DNA of 64,000 nt from Chimaeribacter californicus (lineage in GTDB: Bacteria > Pseudomonadota > Gammaproteobacteria > Enterobacterales > Enterobacteriaceae), in NCBI RefSeq assembly GCF_002858675.1, contig NZ_PJZF01000026.1, positions 1 through 64,000 of the forward strand, written 5' to 3'. The translations under genes and the position numbers were made by a program. Under the pieces are notes generated by a model. That model was not told the DNA's origin. It was given only the letters and a program-made list of their open reading frames with translations, and ran no database searches. This document shows, in pieces, positions 62,933 to 64,000 of the stretch (within the stretch, counting starts at the first letter, position 1; each line of letters opens with the position of its first letter).

Positions 62933-64000
62933 ATGCCTGTTTCACTTCTGGCGCTGGCGATGAGTGCCTTTGCCATCGGTACCACTGAGTTTGTCATTAT
63001 GGGCCTGCTGCCGCAGGTGGCGGGGGATTTACAGGTCAGCATTCCGCTGGCGGGCTGGCTTATCAGCGGGTATGCGCTGGGCGTGGCGATTGGCGCGCCG
63101 ATTATGGCGATCCTGACGGCCAGATTGCCGCGCAAAATGACGCTGCTGTTACTGATGGTGATTTTCATCGTCGGTAACCTGATGTGCGCACTGGCCTATA
63201 GTTACAACTTCCTGATGCTGGCGCGGATCATCACGGCGCTGTGCCACGGCGCATTCTTCGGCATCGGTTCAGTGGTGGCGGCTAATCTGGTAGCACCAAA
63301 CCGGCGTGCCTCGGCGGTGGCGCTGATGTTTACCGGCCTGACGCTGGCAAACGTGCTGGGCGTGCCGCTCGGTACCGCGCTCGGGCAGGCGCTGGGCTGG
63401 CGGTCCACCTTCTGGGCGGTGGTGGTGATCGGTTTCATCTCGCTGCTGGCGCTCTACACCAAATTACCGGCGGTGAAAGAAGAGCACCCGACCAACCTGC
63501 GCAAGGAGCTGAGCGCGCTGCGCGGGCTGGGCATCTGGCTCTCGCTGCTGATGACGGTCTGTTTTGCGGCGGCGATGTTCGCGCTGTTCACCTATATCGC
63601 GCCGGTATTAACCGACATCACCGGCGTGTCGCCACATGGGGTCAGCTGGACGCTGCTGCTGATGGGCGTAGGGCTGACGGTCGGCAATGTGCTGGGCGGC
63701 CGCCTGGCGGACTGGAAACTCTCCGTGAGCCTGACGCTGACTTTCCTGCTGATCGCGCTGTTCTCGGTGCTGTTCAGCGTCACCAGCCACCATCTGGTGA
63801 CGGCGGAAGTCACGCTGTTCCTCTGGTCGGCGGCGGCATTCGCGGCGGTACCGGCGTTGCAGATCAACGTGGTGGCCTACGGCAAGAATGCGCCGAACCT
63901 GGTCTCAACGCTTAACATTGCCGCCTTTAACGTCGGTAATGCGCTGGGTGCCTGGGTGGGCGGTGCGGTGATCGCCGGTGGGCTGGGGCTGACCATGGTG
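62933..64000 (+). CDS. MFS transporter, DHA1/YdhP-like (3' end outside window)
   Basis: 356 residues are visible and the frame is open to the window end. The N-terminus LLALAMSAFAIGTTEFVIMGLLP and the loop-2 region GAPIMAILTARLPRKMTLLL match AraJ/YdhP-type sugar-efflux or drug exporters; nine or ten hydrophobic helices are present so far. Later conserved blocks are RIITALCHGAFFGIGSVVAA and NIAAFNVGNALGAWVGG. The ATG is preceded by GGGGAG at five bases. The substrate is not predictable. Confidence 0.85.
   Translation, partial: MPVSLLALAMSAFAIGTTEFVIMGLLPQVAGDLQVSIPLAGWLISGYALGVAIGAPIMAILTARLPRKMTLLLLMVIFIVGNLMCALAYSYNFLMLARIITALCHGAFFGIGSVVAANLVAPNRRASAVALMFTGLTLANVLGVPLGTALGQALGWRSTFWAVVVIGFISLLALYTKLPAVKEEHPTNLRKELSALRGLGIWLSLLMTVCFAAAMFALFTYIAPVLTDITGVSPHGVSWTLLLMGVGLTVGNVLGGRLADWKLSVSLTLTFLLIALFSVLFSVTSHHLVTAEVTLFLWSAAAFAAVPALQINVVAYGKNAPNLVSTLNIAAFNVGNALGAWVGGAVIAGGLGLTMV

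Overview
The window is a gene-dense, GC-rich chromosomal segment of a member of the Enterobacterales. Gene order (tktA-epd-pgk-fbaA-mscS-argO-yggE/argP/rpiA/serA/fau/6S RNA/zapA-ygfB-pepP-ubiH-ubiI-gcvTHP-ygfF, then trhA/ygfZ/sdhE-ygfX/fldB/xerD-dsbC-recJ-prfB-lysS) follows the E. coli 63-66 min region. The GC content and the extra metabolic genes suggest a Serratia-like (Yersiniaceae) genome; the genus is an inference and was not tested.

Layout. 1-21.5 kb is conserved core: lower glycolysis, serine and glycine/one-carbon metabolism, ubiquinone hydroxylases, 6S RNA and ZapA. 21.5-28.7 kb holds ygfF and a divergent galactarate/glucarate cluster (garD; gudD-garL-garR-garK) with no dedicated transporter. 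29.1-37.2 kb is a sugar operon: a DeoR-type regulator, an Lsr-type ABC importer with two permeases, an allulose-6-phosphate-3-epimerase-like protein, a ROK kinase and a ribokinase-like kinase. 37.3-47.7 kb returns to the core (HD hydrolase, trhA to lysS, including the programmed frameshift in prfB). 47.8-51 kb is a 1048-residue carbohydrate-active-looking protein without a signal peptide, then tRNA-Gly(CCC). Directly after the tRNA is an AT-rich patch with an orphan lipoprotein resembling T6SS immunity proteins. 52-64 kb is accessory: a stress SDR with manA, a GST / HxlR regulator / KAS-II locus, a MarR regulator facing an orphan alpha-glucoside-type PTS permease, a YddA-like ABC protein, a small periplasmic protein, a candidate type I toxin-antitoxin locus, and a truncated MFS exporter.

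Two observations stand out. (1) At 62.04-62.49 kb a 29-residue hydrophobic peptide gene (minus strand) lies opposite a short plus-strand transcription unit with its own promoter and intrinsic terminator. The two units share an exact 18-nt direct repeat, so the plus-strand RNA would be complementary to the leader of the peptide mRNA. This is the architecture of tisB/istR, shoB/ohsC and zorO/orzO. (2) At four convergent gene junctions (37.25, 38.75-38.86, 40.8 and 54.28 kb) the 3' end of a gene, at or across its stop codon, is repeated in tandem with an 18-24 bp unit. I know of no element class that explains this pattern.
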